Both the position numbers and the translations under genes were made by a program. This document shows, piece by piece, positions 8,300-18,332 of a stretch of DNA of 48,963 nt. This DNA comes from a virus: positions 1 through 48,963 of the IMG/VR virus record IMGVR_UViG_3300050821_004409; one strand, written 5' to 3'. Numbering within the stretch: the first letter of the stretch is position 1; every line of letters starts with the position of its first letter. The notes beneath the pieces are model-generated. The model made no database searches. It saw only the letters and a list, made by a program, of their open reading frames with translations, and was not told the origin of the DNA.

Positions 8300-9451
8300 A
8301 TGGGTGGTTTCTTAGGAAGCATATTTGGTAAAAAGACAACTGACCCCAATACGGGTGAACAGCATAGGTCTGGTCTGCGTGGAATGGTTCATGGCTTACA
8401 TGGATTAGAACGCGGAATACGACCTATTGCTAAAACTGCGTTACCCATAGTGGGGTCATTAGCGGGAGGCATGTTCGGCGGTCCTATGGGCTCTATGGCC
8501 GGAGGCGCTCTAGGGGGCGCTTTAAGTTCTAAGAGGCATCCGTTAGACCATGCGTTAGGCGGAGCAGGGGTAGGATTAGGAAATGCGTTCCTTGGCCCTA
8601 AAATAGGGAAAATGTTTGGTGTTAACCCTGAAGGTACGATGGGTAACCTGATGATGATGAATCATCCCACTATGATGGACCAAATGGGCAGCATTTTAGG
8701 TCCGGCAGCTTTTGCTGGAAAAGGATTAGGATATGGAGCTAAATCTCCGCCTTCGGCAGCCCAATCTGGAATGCTTCAACAATTGGGACTTAGCGGAAAA
8801 GACCTATTAGATGCAGCATTGTTTGGTACCAGCATTGCTGGTATTGCTGGTGGTCGCTCTAAAGCTTCTAGCCAACCATCTCTTGATGAAGTGATGAAAG
8901 CTAATCGCCCTAAGTGGGGCCCAGAAGACCAGCCGCGCCCTAAAAAGAATGCTACTCGTAAATATATCCAACCCGCTCCGGACTATATGCCAGGAAAGCA
9001 TGGAGAGCATCTCTATTTTGAAGAACAACCCTATGCTAGAGGGGGCCATGTAAAAGGCGGTGAATACATTAAAGGAATTGGGGGTGGTCAGCAGGACAAT
9101 GTTCCCAAGAATATTCCTGAAGGTTCCTTTGTGATGGATGCTACTACGGTTTCTTTGTTAGGGGATGGTAATTCAGAAAATGGTAAAAAGAGATTAGAGC
9201 AGATAGCTTCTAAGTATGCACGAGGGGGAACTACAAGTGATTCCACTTCCAGGCACGCTAGACATATTCCTGCCAAGGTTTCATCTGGAGAGTTTATATT
9301 TCTTCCGCATGTTGTTTCCAATATGGGAAACGGTAGCAATGCAAGGGGTAGCGCACTTTTAAATAAGATGAGAATAAATATTCGTAAACAGAAAGGGGTA
9401 CAGAAGTTCTTGCCACCTAAGTCTAAACATTTCGAACATTATACGAGGTAA
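8300..9451 (+). CDS. Putative internal virion / injection protein
   Basis: The 383-residue product has a glycine/methionine-rich N-terminal half (about 45-170) with membrane-active character (GSLAGGMFGGPMGSMAGGALGG). Its C-terminal region carries two related motifs known from many podoviral structural proteins: NVPKNIPEGSFVMDATTVS-x-GDG near 265-295, and HIPAKVSSGEFIFLPHVVS-x-GNG near 325-350, each preceded by an ARGG element. These motifs recur in the 477-residue protein at 43577 only as the RGG part. Function is probably inside the virion or during DNA ejection. No catalytic motif is seen. Confidence 0.6.
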   Translation: MGGFLGSIFGKKTTDPNTGEQHRSGLRGMVHGLHGLERGIRPIAKTALPIVGSLAGGMFGGPMGSMAGGALGGALSSKRHPLDHALGGAGVGLGNAFLGPKIGKMFGVNPEGTMGNLMMMNHPTMMDQMGSILGPAAFAGKGLGYGAKSPPSAAQSGMLQQLGLSGKDLLDAALFGTSIAGIAGGRSKASSQPSLDEVMKANRPKWGPEDQPRPKKNATRKYIQPAPDYMPGKHGEHLYFEEQPYARGGHVKGGEYIKGIGGGQQDNVPKNIPEGSFVMDATTVSLLGDGNSENGKKRLEQIASKYARGGTTSDSTSRHARHIPAKVSSGEFIFLPHVVSNMGNGSNARGSALLNKMRINIRKQKGVQKFLPPKSKHFEHYTR

Positions 9452-9454
9452 AGT

Positions 9455-10297
9455 ATGCCATTATTTTCTGGCGCATCTGAATCTGACTTACCACCTTGGT
9501 TAAAGGCGGAATATCGTGACATAGCGGAACGAAGCTCAGCTCAATCGCGTGCTCCTTATACTGGATATAGAGGAGAAAGGTTAGCACCTATTCCACAATC
9601 TATCCGCGAAGCGCATCAAATGGCTTCCGTGAAGAATACTTACTTACCTTATTTAGAAAAGTCTACTAATTTATTAGGAAAGACTGCTACTCCTTTTTAT
9701 CAGGAATATAGGAATTATTTAAATCCTTTTACAGAGAATGTAGTAGAAGATATTGCTAAGCAAGGGAATCGTAATTTTAAACAAAATATCTTACCTGCGT
9801 TAGAAGCACAGTTTGTACGTCTGGGACAGCATGGTTCTTCTCGTCATGAGAAATTAATGAGAAGAGCAGCTCGGGATACCCAGAAAGAAATATTATCTAA
9901 TCAGAAGCATGCTTTAATGAGCGGTTATCAACAAGCAGCTCAAACGTTTAATGCTGACCAGGCTAGAGCCGTTGAAACTGCCAGGGAATTAGGAAACTTA
10001 AGTGCGTTACGACAAGCTGGACATTTATCAGATGTAGCGGCATTAGAAGGCAGAGGCAGATATGAACAACAGCAAGACCAAGCTGCAAGAGAGCTTGCTT
10101 ATCAAGATTTCTTAAGGCAGCAAAATTACCCAATGGAAGCGATAGAAAGACAAGCAGCATTATTGCATGGAATTCCCGCACCAACACAAAACATGAATTA
10201 TTACCAAACACCTGCTTCACCGCAGTTAAATGTTTTGGGACAATTAGGGAATTTAGCCACTAATGTGTATGCTGCACGCATGATGCAACCAAGATAA
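9455..10297 (+). CDS. Helical internal virion / ejection protein
   Basis: The 280-residue product starts three bases after the preceding stop. It opens with LPPWLKAEYRDIAERSSAQSRAPYTGYRGERLAPIP, a pattern repeatedly seen in podoviral ejection modules. The rest is almost wholly helical with many Gln, Ala and Arg residues (FNADQARAVETARELGNLSALRQAGH, REQ-type coils). The end is short and hydrophobic. It probably belongs to the set of proteins packaged in the head and released with DNA. Confidence 0.6.
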   Translation: MPLFSGASESDLPPWLKAEYRDIAERSSAQSRAPYTGYRGERLAPIPQSIREAHQMASVKNTYLPYLEKSTNLLGKTATPFYQEYRNYLNPFTENVVEDIAKQGNRNFKQNILPALEAQFVRLGQHGSSRHEKLMRRAARDTQKEILSNQKHALMSGYQQAAQTFNADQARAVETARELGNLSALRQAGHLSDVAALEGRGRYEQQQDQAARELAYQDFLRQQNYPMEAIERQAALLHGIPAPTQNMNYYQTPASPQLNVLGQLGNLATNVYAARMMQPR

Positions 10298-10314
10298 CAT
10301 TGGGAGATTGATAT

Positions 10315-11076
10315 ATGTTTAGTAATGAAGAAGGTGAAAGATTTAGACAACAGTGGTCAACTCCTGAGGCTATCCCACATCTTGATACAGGAATAGCTAC
10401 CCTTGAGCAAAGAATACAAAATGCTAATGCAAGGTATGGTAGCTATAAGTATCCAACCCAAGACGATTACATTAGAAATCGACAGGAAAACGATATTAAT
10501 AATGCATATTTAGAAATTTTAAAATCTTTAAAACCGCGTCCTTTGGGTGCTATTGATTCTGGGATTAATGCTTTTACTAAGGAAAATCTTAGCAATGAAC
10601 AATTGCAAAATCAGATTGATTATTTAAAGAAATCATATAATGAACATTTTCAACCTGAATACAAGTATGATTTGGAAGCTCATGAAAATGAATTAATGAA
10701 AAGACAAGGTATAGATGTAGCTGCTAACAGAGAAAGAGAAAGAGTTGAAGAGCGTCATAGATTACAGCGCGAAGAAGAAGGAATACGCCAACAGATACTA
10801 GGCGAAAACCTTCCCAATCAAGGAGCGCAACAACCCAATCAACCTATTAGGGTTATAAATCATCCCATTCAACATATGTACAATATAGCTGAAGCGCAAG
10901 CGTTAGCTCCTTATGCACTCGAGCAATTAATGAATCCAGGAGCATCTCCCATACTTGGGCACGCACCGCCTCCTAGGAGAGATATTTCTGGGAACATATT
11001 GGCGCATTTTGCGCCTGAAATATATAGTTTTGAAGATTTACAAAATATAGGTGGAGGTCATGGAAATGGTGCCTAA
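10315..11076 (+). CDS. Hypothetical helical virion protein
   Basis: The 253-residue product is hydrophilic and helical. Arg/Glu-rich coiled-coil stretches (NRERERVEERHRLQREEEG) occupy the middle, followed by a Pro/His-rich C-terminal part. It is framed by ejection-type proteins and is probably one of them. Its last bases overlap the next gene: the sequence ggaggt (11053-11058), which serves as the ribosome binding site of that gene, lies within this coding region. Confidence 0.55.
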   Translation: MFSNEEGERFRQQWSTPEAIPHLDTGIATLEQRIQNANARYGSYKYPTQDDYIRNRQENDINNAYLEILKSLKPRPLGAIDSGINAFTKENLSNEQLQNQIDYLKKSYNEHFQPEYKYDLEAHENELMKRQGIDVAANRERERVEERHRLQREEEGIRQQILGENLPNQGAQQPNQPIRVINHPIQHMYNIAEAQALAPYALEQLMNPGASPILGHAPPPRRDISGNILAHFAPEIYSFEDLQNIGGGHGNGA

Positions 11077-12316
11077 TCCAGCAATGCAAAAATATCGTAT
11101 GTTGCAACAGATGCAACAAAACCAGCAAGCTCAGCAAAATCCTGAAAGTGGTCAAGGTACTCCACAAATGCCTGGAGGTCCTCTTTCTGCTGGCAGCATG
11201 CAAGGAATAGAAGCTGCACGTAATTCTATAGGAGCGGCTTCTCAAGCTATTCGTCCCACCGATATTCAGAATAATAGAGCTTTAGGGATGGCTTTAATGC
11301 ATTTCGCTAATCGACCAGTTCCTGAAGCGGGAAGTGGATTTGCCGGGAATCTTGGCTCGGTTAATGCAGCATTTTTACCGGCTGCACAGGCTTATCAGCA
11401 AGAACAGAATAATGCTGAAAATATTAATGCTCAATTATTACAATACCAACAGAGGTTACAGCACCAACGAGTGCAAGAAGAAGCTCGGAAAGAAACACAA
11501 CGGGCAAGACTAGAAGCCGCAGAGCGTCCCTACAGACAAATGACTGCGTATCAGCAAGCAATGCTGAATAGAGCACCAAAAGAAAGCAAAGAAGAACACC
11601 AATATGCTAACGCTGAAAAACGCCGAGCATCATTGCAAGCGCAAGGGGTATTACCTGAGGGTGCTGTGCTGTTCGATGAAATACCTGATAAGGACTTACG
11701 TAAAGCTAAAATCAAAGAAGTAGAGACAGCTAAAAATATGTATCCGGCGGCTGTTGAGAATATCCGCTCTTTAGATGAAATGCAAAAAATAATTAATAGG
11801 AACCCTAGGTTATGGAAACAATACTCTACAATACTATCCGCAGAGGTAGACGCAGATAATAATCCTGGATTATTTAAGAAATTAGTTTCTAATATTTCAG
11901 AAAAAGATAAATCTGATTTTCAATTGTTAGAAAAATATAAATCAGATTTAACGATAAATACTATAAAAACATTGCCAGGTCGTCCCACTGATTTAGTCAA
12001 GAAAGAAGTTATTAAAAGTCTTGCAGGTAGTGGTACAACCCCGAAGGCATTTGCAGGCATTCGAAAAAAGATGACTCGGGTTAATCAACATACAGCTCGA
12101 CAAGCTAAACAGGCTAGAAGCGCATGGGAGCATGGGTACTCAGTTCCGTTTGATAATAGTTCATTAGACGAATACGTGACTCAAAGGGAAGCTCCTGGAT
12201 ACGAAGAATCCATGAATGCGCCACAATCAGCACAAAATCCTAATGCGGCTATAGATGCAGAAATTGAACAATTGAAAGCGCAATATCAACAATTGGCAAA
12301 TTCTCCCGATGAATAA
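11066..12316 (+). CDS. Helical internal virion / ejection protein
   Basis: The start is set at ATG 11066 because a perfect ggaggt sits seven bases upstream. A GTG at 11051 and an ATG at 11060 are in frame, but the first lacks such a site and the second is too close to it. The 416-residue product has a Gln-rich N-terminal coil (MLQQMQQNQQAQQN). A central region resembles podoviral ejection proteins (RALGMALMHFANRPVPEAGSGFAGNLGSVNAAFLPAAQAYQQE), and a long charged helical C-terminus follows. It overlaps the upstream gene by 11 bp and the downstream gene by 8 bp. Confidence 0.6.
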   Translation: MVPNPAMQKYRMLQQMQQNQQAQQNPESGQGTPQMPGGPLSAGSMQGIEAARNSIGAASQAIRPTDIQNNRALGMALMHFANRPVPEAGSGFAGNLGSVNAAFLPAAQAYQQEQNNAENINAQLLQYQQRLQHQRVQEEARKETQRARLEAAERPYRQMTAYQQAMLNRAPKESKEEHQYANAEKRRASLQAQGVLPEGAVLFDEIPDKDLRKAKIKEVETAKNMYPAAVENIRSLDEMQKIINRNPRLWKQYSTILSAEVDADNNPGLFKKLVSNISEKDKSDFQLLEKYKSDLTINTIKTLPGRPTDLVKKEVIKSLAGSGTTPKAFAGIRKKMTRVNQHTARQAKQARSAWEHGYSVPFDNSSLDEYVTQREAPGYEESMNAPQSAQNPNAAIDAEIEQLKAQYQQLANSPDE

Positions 12317-15044
12317 ACAAGAACAGTTACAAGCTATACGGCAACGCATATCGGACCTTGAAGCATTAAGGCATACCAACGCGCCTGCGTTGGAAAGTCC
12401 TAGCATCGTTAATGAAGGGGGGACACAAAATGCCTCTCCCCTTAGTGCAAAACAACAGCAGCTTCAAGCTATTCAACAGCGTATTGCGCAACTTGAAGCG
12501 CAGAAGGCTGAAGCATCTGAATTCAGCTATCCACGATTTATTGCTGAACAAGCTGGAAAGGGTGCATTAGGTTTACCAGATATGGCTTTGGAAGGTCTAG
12601 GCGCAGGCCAAGAATTTATGGAATCAGTTGGCAGAAGGCTCAATAAAGGTATAAACCCTGATACAGATTACGTTTCGCAATGGGGTTCACCAGTTCAATC
12701 TCAATTTCAACAGTTAACGGGTCTTGAGCGCCCCAGCGATATAGTACCGGAAACCCAATACCCTACTACTCCAACTCAGCGCGTGGTAGGTCACGCTGCT
12801 AGGGGTGCAGGTGCGGCTTTGGTACCGTTTCCTGGGTCGTCTCTGGCCTCCATTCCTAGAACAATGGCCATTACAGGGGGAGGAGGAGCTCTTAGCGGCG
12901 GTTTACAAGAAGCGGGTGTACCAGGGCTTCCTTCAGAATTAATAGGCCTAGCGGGCTCAGCGTTAGCTCCTGGAATGGTTGCTAAAGGCATCCGAAGGAT
13001 GAGAGGCCCTCAACCAGGAGCATTATCTGCAAAAGAAGCAGAGATAGCAGAGTTCTTGCGTGAAAAGATGGGACAACAGGAAGTTCCTAATGCGTATCAA
13101 GCATTAGAAGCGCATAAGCCAAGTCCTATTGGATACGAACCCACCACGGCTGAAATTGCTCAAAGTCCTACGCTTGCTCAATACCATAGAGCTATGCAAG
13201 AAGTCCCTGGGAGCGGCATTTCTGAGAAGCTTGGAATAGGTAATAGGCTCTTACATGCAGAAGCTGAAAAACATTTACAAGGCCCAGGGATAGGTGCCAC
13301 TCAGGAAGCGGTAGGCCGTCAATTAGAGGGATTAGAATCCAATGTAGAAAGAGCAAAGCAGGGATTAGGAGAAATTGGGGATGTCACTAAAGCAGGCGAG
13401 AGCATTCAGGAAGCATTACAGCATGAATTAAAGAAACGAAAAGATATACGCCATAAAGAAACTAGTCACTTATATGGCGAATTAGAAAAAATGACTGGTG
13501 AGATACACCCTACGCATGTTCAGGATTTTATTAAGAACAAAGTGGTAAAGGGAGATTTAGAAACAGAGCTTAATTATGTAAAGAAATTAATTGCTCCCGC
13601 TAAAGGAAAATTAAGCACAGAAGACATAAATTATCGAAAGATGTACGAATCTGTGATAAAGGAGAATGCTCCATTAGGTCAAAAAGCATTAGATACAATA
13701 TTAGAAGGAATGCCACAACCTAAGAGTGCGGCTCCTACCATAGCGGAATTATCTGCTGCTAGAGCTGCCATTAATGCGCGCCTTAAGCCGTACGCAAGAG
13801 AAGGTAAGGAAGCCCAAGCTAAAATCTTAAAGGATGCCAGAAAGGCCCTAGATAAAGATTTAGAGCAAGTTCCACAGAAAAGGGAAGCCGATGCGCTTTA
13901 CCATCAATATTCTAAACCTATTTCAGAAATTACAGGTCATCCCACTTTAGGAAAGATTGCCAGAAGAAATTCTAAAACAGAAGGGTTCCAAATGAATGCT
14001 TCTGAGGTTCCTAATGAGTTCTTAAAAAAGGCTTACGGCTCTATAGATAACGCCAGAGCTCTAGTGAAGCAAATAGGCCACAACAAAGAAGCCATGGGAA
14101 ATCTTAGAGAAGAAATTAACCGAAGAACTTTGAATGAAATAATTGACGGAAAAACTGGGCGCGTAAGCACTAATGCTATTAATGAATTCAAGCATAATCA
14201 TCCGGGGGTAGAGGCCCTTTATCCTGACTTATTTAATACCAAGCTAAAGAATATTCATAATGCTCAAATGGCTGCTAATCATTTCATGGCTGATACTGCC
14301 AAGATTTATAGAACTCTTGAAAAAGATGCGTTAGGTAAATATGTTCCAAAATCTAACACAAATATAGCATCCGATATATTCAATAAACATGCAGAAGATA
14401 ACATTAATTCTCTTATGAAGAGTATTGGAAATGATAAACTAGCAATGCAAGGACTGAGGCAAGAAGGTATTGATTACTTTATGCACTCTATCAAGAATGA
14501 TGCTACTCAAGGAGGAGTAAATAAGCTCTCCCCCTATAAGATGAGTAAGTTTCTAAAACAGAATGGAAAAGCATTTGATAAACTCTTAACAGCGCCACAA
14601 AAAGAGTTGGTAACAGAAATTGAAAAGGCGTTAAAGGGTAGACGTTATGCGGAAGCGGAAAGCTTAGGCCAAGGGTCTGCTACAGCTTCAAGAACAGCGC
14701 TTAGGGAAGAAGCGCAAAGAAGATTTTCTGGAGCTCCCGATATATATTGGGGACCAATCCCTATCCATAAAAATCCAAAAAAATATCTAGGCACTATAGG
14801 AAAAAGCTTACCTGGAATAAGTGAGTTTTTCAAACAAGCCGCTGAAAAGAGGACGTCTGAATTAACGAACGTGCTCAATAAAGCCCTAATTGACCCATCC
14901 TTAGCCAAACGTATGATGTCGCCAACTTTCAAAAGTCAAAGAGACTTTAATGATTTTATGAATAACATACAACGTCAGTCTATCCCGTTTATTACTATAC
15001 AAGCGAGCAAGAAAGCTCACAGCTCTGAATCCGAGGAGGATTAG
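12309..15044 (+). CDS. Large internal virion protein (DNA ejection candidate)
   Basis: The 911-residue product is the largest encoded here. Residues 1-75 contain two copies of a short coiled-coil repeat (QLQAIRQRISDLEA and QLQAIQQRIAQLEA). Residues 85-235 are Gly/Ala/Pro-rich with hydrophobic stretches (GAGAALVPFPGSSLASIP, GLAGSALAPGMVAKG) that could insert into membranes. The remainder is a long charged helical region. The layout, an N-terminal coil, a membrane-active segment and an extended helix, is that of podoviral ejection proteins forming a conduit across the cell envelope. No lytic transglycosylase motif is visible, unlike T7 gp16. Confidence 0.65.
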   Translation: MNKQEQLQAIRQRISDLEALRHTNAPALESPSIVNEGGTQNASPLSAKQQQLQAIQQRIAQLEAQKAEASEFSYPRFIAEQAGKGALGLPDMALEGLGAGQEFMESVGRRLNKGINPDTDYVSQWGSPVQSQFQQLTGLERPSDIVPETQYPTTPTQRVVGHAARGAGAALVPFPGSSLASIPRTMAITGGGGALSGGLQEAGVPGLPSELIGLAGSALAPGMVAKGIRRMRGPQPGALSAKEAEIAEFLREKMGQQEVPNAYQALEAHKPSPIGYEPTTAEIAQSPTLAQYHRAMQEVPGSGISEKLGIGNRLLHAEAEKHLQGPGIGATQEAVGRQLEGLESNVERAKQGLGEIGDVTKAGESIQEALQHELKKRKDIRHKETSHLYGELEKMTGEIHPTHVQDFIKNKVVKGDLETELNYVKKLIAPAKGKLSTEDINYRKMYESVIKENAPLGQKALDTILEGMPQPKSAAPTIAELSAARAAINARLKPYAREGKEAQAKILKDARKALDKDLEQVPQKREADALYHQYSKPISEITGHPTLGKIARRNSKTEGFQMNASEVPNEFLKKAYGSIDNARALVKQIGHNKEAMGNLREEINRRTLNEIIDGKTGRVSTNAINEFKHNHPGVEALYPDLFNTKLKNIHNAQMAANHFMADTAKIYRTLEKDALGKYVPKSNTNIASDIFNKHAEDNINSLMKSIGNDKLAMQGLRQEGIDYFMHSIKNDATQGGVNKLSPYKMSKFLKQNGKAFDKLLTAPQKELVTEIEKALKGRRYAEAESLGQGSATASRTALREEAQRRFSGAPDIYWGPIPIHKNPKKYLGTIGKSLPGISEFFKQAAEKRTSELTNVLNKALIDPSLAKRMMSPTFKSQRDFNDFMNNIQRQSIPFITIQASKKAHSSESEED

Positions 15045-16775
15045 ATGTCAACTTATACTAATGTGTTTTCAGGAAATATTATTCAGGTAACCCCTAACAG
15101 TTATACAGCAATTTCATTAAGCGCCAATACTACACTAGCGTGGTCTACACAGTTTCAAGATATATTAGGGACTGTAGCTAATATTATGGATGTAAGCCCT
15201 ACCGGTGGCGGATTTAGCCTTACTTTACCGGATACTACTATGACAGGAGTAGGGACTTCTTTTATTTTAAATAATCCTACGGGAACTTCATTTACCTTGA
15301 AAAGAAATGATGGAACCACTTTAGCAACTATATTAGCTACCACTATTAATTTATTTTACCTTATAGATAATACAACAGCAGCTGGTACGTGGCGTGATGG
15401 ACCTTTTGGAGGCGGTTATACTGCTGTTACCTCTGTAGCGGCTACCTCTAGTACGCCTGATATAGTCATTGGGGGCTCTCCCATTACTACGAGTGGCACC
15501 TTTACATTTGCGCTAGGAGCTGATTTAGCAGCTTTAGCGGGGTTTAATGCAAGCGTTGGAATAGCTGCACGCACTGCGGCTACTACCTGGTCATTAGTTA
15601 CCTTAACGGGAACCAATAATCAAATTGTTGTAGTGAACGGACAAGGGGTTGCTGGAAATCCTACATTTTCATTAGCATCTAATATTACCGGAGTTGCCAC
15701 CATACAAGTTGGAAATATTCAGATAGGCGCTAATACAATCTCATCCATTAATACCAACGGTAATATTAATTTAGCTCCAGTTGGCACAGGGATGGTTACG
15801 GTTCAAAATGGAAGTCCATTGGCATTTTATGACCCAGCTAATAGTAATTATATTTCTTTTGCGGCAGGAAATATGGCAACGAATGTTCCATTAACGCTGC
15901 CTACGGTAGCACCCGTTGCGACACAGGTTCTTCAAGCGGTAACTTCTACTACTTTAGGGTGGGCAGACGTGACAACGTTTGGGGGACCCAGCACAGTAAA
16001 TGCTATTGCTCGTTTTAGCAATTTAATAGGAAGCCTTGCAAATTCAGGGGTATTATTAGATAACTCTAACAATATAACGGGTGCAAATTCTTTCCAGGTA
16101 GGGAACATTAATTTAGGGGTTGTAGATTCCAATACGATAGCCACCACTAATGCAAATGGCAACCTTAATCTAGATCCTAATGGAATTGGAGAGGTATATT
16201 CTCTGTCCAACATAGGCATTCGACTAGGTAAATCATTGAAAATATTCAATGCAGCCAATAGTGCTTATAATTTTTTCAATGCGGCTAATACTAATATCAC
16301 GACTGGGTGGAGTTTACCTGCTTTTGAAGGCGCAGCTAATTCCATGTGGAAGACAGACGGCGCTGGTGATTTAAGCTTTTCTACCATTATAGATTCGTAT
16401 GCTACTAAGGCCCAGCTACAGCTAAATCCTCCTACCAGCACTATAAATCCAGTAGTGCCTGCCACAGTGCAGTATCACTTAGGCGTAGCTAAAGCATGGA
16501 TAGTATTTGACGGAACTGCTGGTGGACCCGTAGCGGCAGCTTCTTACAATATTGCCTCTATCGTAAAAAATGGTACTGGCGATTACACTATAAATTTTAC
16601 GACTGCCTTTGCAAACACAAATTATACAGTAGTAGGTGGATTAAATGCGCTTGCTATTTTGTTCAACGCCAGCGCTAGCAATACCGTAAGTGCGGCTAGA
16701 ATTAGTACACAGACCTATTTAGGTGTAGCCACCGATTATACTAAGATATCGGTAGAATTTTTTGGAAATCAGTAA
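15045..16775 (+). CDS. Tail fibre protein
   Basis: The 576-residue product is Ser/Thr/Asn/Gly-rich and beta-structured throughout. It has the repetitive Ile/Asn-Gly-Asn pattern of trimeric fibres (SINTNGNINLAPVGTG, TTNANGNLNLDPNGIG). The N-terminal 110 residues probably attach to the tail. The C-terminal 90 residues (from about AKAWIVFDG to the end) match a receptor-binding tip found in many marine and freshwater phages: W-x-F-G..., ASYNIASIVKNGTGDYTINF, then a YTVVGG strand. It starts directly after the preceding stop with a strong gaggagg site and is the last gene of the rightward virion operon. Confidence 0.75.
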   Translation: MSTYTNVFSGNIIQVTPNSYTAISLSANTTLAWSTQFQDILGTVANIMDVSPTGGGFSLTLPDTTMTGVGTSFILNNPTGTSFTLKRNDGTTLATILATTINLFYLIDNTTAAGTWRDGPFGGGYTAVTSVAATSSTPDIVIGGSPITTSGTFTFALGADLAALAGFNASVGIAARTAATTWSLVTLTGTNNQIVVVNGQGVAGNPTFSLASNITGVATIQVGNIQIGANTISSINTNGNINLAPVGTGMVTVQNGSPLAFYDPANSNYISFAAGNMATNVPLTLPTVAPVATQVLQAVTSTTLGWADVTTFGGPSTVNAIARFSNLIGSLANSGVLLDNSNNITGANSFQVGNINLGVVDSNTIATTNANGNLNLDPNGIGEVYSLSNIGIRLGKSLKIFNAANSAYNFFNAANTNITTGWSLPAFEGAANSMWKTDGAGDLSFSTIIDSYATKAQLQLNPPTSTINPVVPATVQYHLGVAKAWIVFDGTAGGPVAAASYNIASIVKNGTGDYTINFTTAFANTNYTVVGGLNALAILFNASASNTVSAARISTQTYLGVATDYTKISVEFFGNQ

Positions 16776-16779
16776 AGTA

Positions 16780-16896
16780 TTACTGCCATCCCAATAATGC
16801 TATTATCATAATATATCCACACCCAACTGTTAGTAGAGGATATATTAAGTAGGTAATCGTATTATCTATAATTTCTTTAACATTAACGTTTTTCAT
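16780..16896 (-). CDS. 38-residue single-span membrane peptide
   Basis: This short minus-strand gene starts at ATG 16896-16894 with ggag six bases upstream. Its product is a short charged N-terminus (MKNVNVKEIIDNT) followed by one hydrophobic segment (about 14-35) and ends with Trp-Gln. It is the last gene of the Sak4 operon and converges with the tail-fibre gene, four bases apart. The size and single membrane span would suit a holin-like or regulatory membrane peptide. Nothing in the sequence proves either. Confidence 0.5.
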   Translation of the reverse strand: MKNVNVKEIIDNTITYLIYPLLTVGCGYIMIIALLGWQ

Positions 16897-16946
16897 AAAT
16901 ACTCCATTGTATTGTGATAACTTCCATTGTTGATTAAATGCGTATA

Positions 16947-17861
16947 TTATGCGGACTGGACTTCTTCCTGGCTATTATATTTTTTGTTTAACATCTCAAG
17001 TAGTTTTCTTATTTGGTGGTCTGAGAGCTCATCCAACGATGAAACATTCGCGGCAGTAATCCATTTTTCTTGCATTTCCCATGGAACACTATAATATTCT
17101 ACTGCATATTTAATTTCTCTTTGTAACTGATATCCGTCATCTTCGCTTTGTAGCTGTGCAAATGACCTTACTTTATTAGGAACCGTTTCTAATATTGGAA
17201 CTGATTCCCCTTCTAAAATATCCTGGCCATATAAATTTTGAATAGATTCATAGTTAAATGGTATTTCTTCATTTGCAGGAATAGTAGAGATACGAGACTT
17301 CTTGATGACTCCTTTATGCTCTTTTCCTACAATTTTAGATTCTATTACTAAATCGAATATGAAAGGAAGTTTTTTATAAGCATCAAAGGTGTTTCCAATA
17401 ACGGCCATGTCGCTACCATATTCTTTCTTACCATGCGCTGTAATTACTACATTCATATCTATTCTTAATAGTAAATCCAATAGTCTTTCAAACTCTTTAT
17501 TGGCTTCTCCGTAGTGTCTACCATGCGCTATACCAACTTTTTTGGAACATGCTTCTACTAAATTAGCGTAGATAGGAGTGATAGGGTCAATCACTAAAGT
17601 TTCAAAAGAATGCTTCTCTGTTGCAAGTGTTCTCACTTCTTGAAACAAGTCTTGGAAATCTCTAGTTTGATATACCATTCCTCCTTTCTGCTCTAGAATT
17701 TTAATATATTGACTGTGCTCACTTCCTTTTTCCGTGTCAATATAATAAGGCTTAGGAAAGTTGATAGCGCAGGTAGTCTTGCCACTCCCTGCTTCTCCGT
17801 AAAAGAAAGCTTTTACCCGTTTTCTAATATGTGTTCCAGGCTTCCCTCTGAGTTTACTCAT
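16947..17861 (-). CDS. Sak4-like RecA-fold ATPase (AAA_24), recombination
   Basis: The start is chosen at 17861, where aaggggaaaacg precedes ATG; a further in-frame ATG at 17882 would overlap the upstream gene by 29 bp. The 304-residue product has Walker A GEAGSGKT (residues 22-29), a Walker B strand ending LVID (D92), and a following VVITAHGKKE segment. These are features of the PF13479 (AAA_24) ATPases that include phage Sak4, a RecA-core single-strand annealing protein. Sak4 proteins work with a phage SSB, and an SSB-like gene lies nearby at 19489. It should promote homologous pairing during recombination-dependent replication. The gene overlaps its upstream partner by 8 bp. Confidence 0.8.
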   Translation of the reverse strand: MSKLRGKPGTHIRKRVKAFFYGEAGSGKTTCAINFPKPYYIDTEKGSEHSQYIKILEQKGGMVYQTRDFQDLFQEVRTLATEKHSFETLVIDPITPIYANLVEACSKKVGIAHGRHYGEANKEFERLLDLLLRIDMNVVITAHGKKEYGSDMAVIGNTFDAYKKLPFIFDLVIESKIVGKEHKGVIKKSRISTIPANEEIPFNYESIQNLYGQDILEGESVPILETVPNKVRSFAQLQSEDDGYQLQREIKYAVEYYSVPWEMQEKWITAANVSSLDELSDHQIRKLLEMLNKKYNSQEEVQSA

Positions 17862-18273
17862 CGTTTTCCCCTTCGCATTCATCTTGCAGTTGTTTTACTG
17901 CGCCAAAATATCTATCTGTAGCATCTATGAACCAGCTAGTAATTAAGCGTTCCATATTGACATAAAATTGCGGTGAGTTATCAAAAGGTATTTCCATTTT
18001 TTTCATAATACTTATTCTTTCATCAATAGCTTCCGATATAATCTCTATCAGGTCAGCTGTCACTCTTTCTCTTTGTTCATCAATTGCATCTCCCTGTGGA
18101 TTTTTTAAAGTATCAATAAAATCTTCTATGGATGAGTTTGTTGCCTTTATTTGTTGTAGCAGATTATTTACTTCCTCTCCCAAGCGATTTTCCGCTTCAT
18201 TCTTTCTAACCGGGTAACTTACTTCTAATACCTTCTTCCACCATGCGCCTAGTGATTCTTGATTGTCTCTCAT
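17854..18273 (-). CDS. Hypothetical helical protein in Sak4 operon
   Basis: The 139-residue product is acidic and helical (many Glu, Asp and Lys; no cysteine cluster), with an aromatic segment near residues 100-125. It is the promoter-proximal gene of the leftward operon and its end overlaps the Sak4 start. The leader carries a TTGACA-type promoter at 18328-18355. Nothing identifies the family. By context it may assist the annealing ATPase. Confidence 0.65.
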   Translation of the reverse strand: MRDNQESLGAWWKKVLEVSYPVRKNEAENRLGEEVNNLLQQIKATNSSIEDFIDTLKNPQGDAIDEQRERVTADLIEIISEAIDERISIMKKMEIPFDNSPQFYVNMERLITSWFIDATDRYFGAVKQLQDECEGENDE

Positions 18274-18303
18274 TTCTTTCTCCTTAGTACGTTGATTTAT
18301 CTA

Positions 18304-18332
18304 TTGACACCCTCATTTAATATCTTTATGAT
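18304..18332 (+). promoter_or_regulatory. Strong sigma70-type promoter for the RHH gene
   Basis: TTGACA (18304-18309), a 17-base spacer and TATGAT (18327-18332) precede the start at 18374 by about 40 bases. The -10 overlaps that of an opposing promoter and lies in a near-palindrome (TATGATATCA), a plausible operator. Confidence 0.75.

Noticed and set aside
11051-11065. GTG 11051 or ATG 11060 as start of the 416-residue gene
   Set aside because: The ggaggt ribosome binding site is seven bases from ATG 11066 and too close to, or after, the earlier codons.
12791-16465. Numerous minus-strand frames opposite the large internal protein and tail fibre
   Set aside because: They are low-complexity mirror frames of strongly coding genes with no start sites.
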